DNA of 29,187 nucleotides from positions 1-29,187 of the IMG/VR virus record IMGVR_UViG_3300035070_001995; one strand, written 5' to 3'. How positions within the stretch are numbered: position 1 is the stretch's first letter; every line of letters begins with the position of its first letter. The translations under genes and the position numbers were made by a program. The notes beneath the pieces were generated by a model, which saw only the letters and a list, made by a program, of their open reading frames with translations, was not told where the DNA came from and searched no databases. Below are positions 28,971 to 29,187 of this stretch, piece by piece. The stretch is from a virus.

Positions 28971-29187
28971 GCACGGCCCGCAAATACCTGGCCTGCGCCG
29001 AGGCTGGCATGACGATCAGCGAAACGGCGCGCCACCTGCGCGTCACGCCGCCCGCCGTGGTGAAGGCTGCGAAAGCCTACGGGATCACGTTCATGCGCCG
29101 GATGCCGAAAGCCCCCGTTGGGCGTCAGCACCCGTCACAGCCGCGCCGGAAATACCCGTTCGCCGACATGGCGGTTGGCGACTGGTG
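28967..29187 (+). CDS. HTH protein with KYPF..GD end, cut by right edge
   Basis: I read this frame from the ATG at 28967 (overlapping the exonuclease stop) to the window edge: 73 codons, no stop. The first part, MSTARKYLACAEAGMTISET ARHLRVTPPAVVKAAKAYGI, is a helix-turn-helix with the recognition helix near TPPAVVKAAKAYG. A basic linker follows, then RRKYPFADMAVGDW, which matches KYPFAQMSIGDSF of the first gene in this operon. It is therefore probably a fusion of a DNA-binding unit with the small DUF7303-like domain. Function unknown. Confidence 0.65.
   Translation, partial: MSTARKYLACAEAGMTISETARHLRVTPPAVVKAAKAYGITFMRRMPKAPVGRQHPSQPRRKYPFADMAVGDW

Noticed and set aside
1-29187. tRNA genes, insertion sequences, att sites, integrase
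   Set aside because: I looked for cloverleaf arms, transposase motifs, terminal inverted repeats and tyrosine or serine recombinase motifs and saw none that could be supported.

Overview
The window is one continuous stretch of a tailed phage (or prophage) genome with a podovirus-type particle. The GC-rich codon use and the small-gene families (a DUF7220-like membrane protein, a DUF6456-like protein, a KYPF..GDSFF protein) suggest a host among the Alphaproteobacteria, probably Rhodobacterales. That host call is an inference from protein flavour, not a database result. No integrase, DNA or RNA polymerase, host gene, tRNA or att site is visible, so both ends of the phage probably lie outside the window.

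Layout. (1) 1-19255, minus strand: late genes, transcribed right to left in the order small terminase, large terminase, portal, head-associated protein, repeat-bearing head or fibre protein, small protein, scaffold, major capsid protein, decoration-like protein, terminator, connector-region protein, tail adaptor (gp11-like), tail nozzle (gp12-like), GNAT-like protein, three internal or ejection proteins (one with a lytic transglycosylase domain), tail fibre, small protein, beta-helix spike, and small membrane proteins running off the left edge. One small two-helix membrane gene (3030-3239) lies on the opposite strand inside this block. (2) 19304-19361: two back-to-back intrinsic terminators on the minus strand between the early operon and the late genes. 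(3) 19407-26702, minus strand: a tightly overlapping early/replication operon. It holds a Cro-like regulator, a SNF2/DEAD-type helicase, a DNA methyltransferase, a zinc-finger region, a VRR-NUC nuclease, an O-like replication protein with iteron-like repeats inside its gene, a stand-alone DnaA domain IV protein, a winged-helix protein, small zinc-ribbon and membrane proteins, and a DUF6456-like protein in the position of a late regulator. (4) 26703-26847: a divergent control region with operator-like repeats and a good leftward promoter. (5) 26848-29187, plus strand: a rightward operon of small proteins, an Erf-type annealing protein, a YqaJ/lambda-Exo type exonuclease, and an HTH protein cut by the right edge.

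How it fits together. The divergent region probably decides between leftward (replication, methylation, late control) and rightward (recombination) transcription. The leftward transcript would start replication from the iterons inside the O-like gene. It would then have to pass the two terminators to express the whole packaging, head and tail block, which makes the upstream DUF6456-like gene a candidate antiterminator or late activator. The most interesting unexplained items are the seven exact-length 22-residue repeats in a head-region protein, the iterons, the terminator gate, the opposite-strand membrane gene with a hairpin over its ribosome binding site, and the free DnaA domain IV protein.
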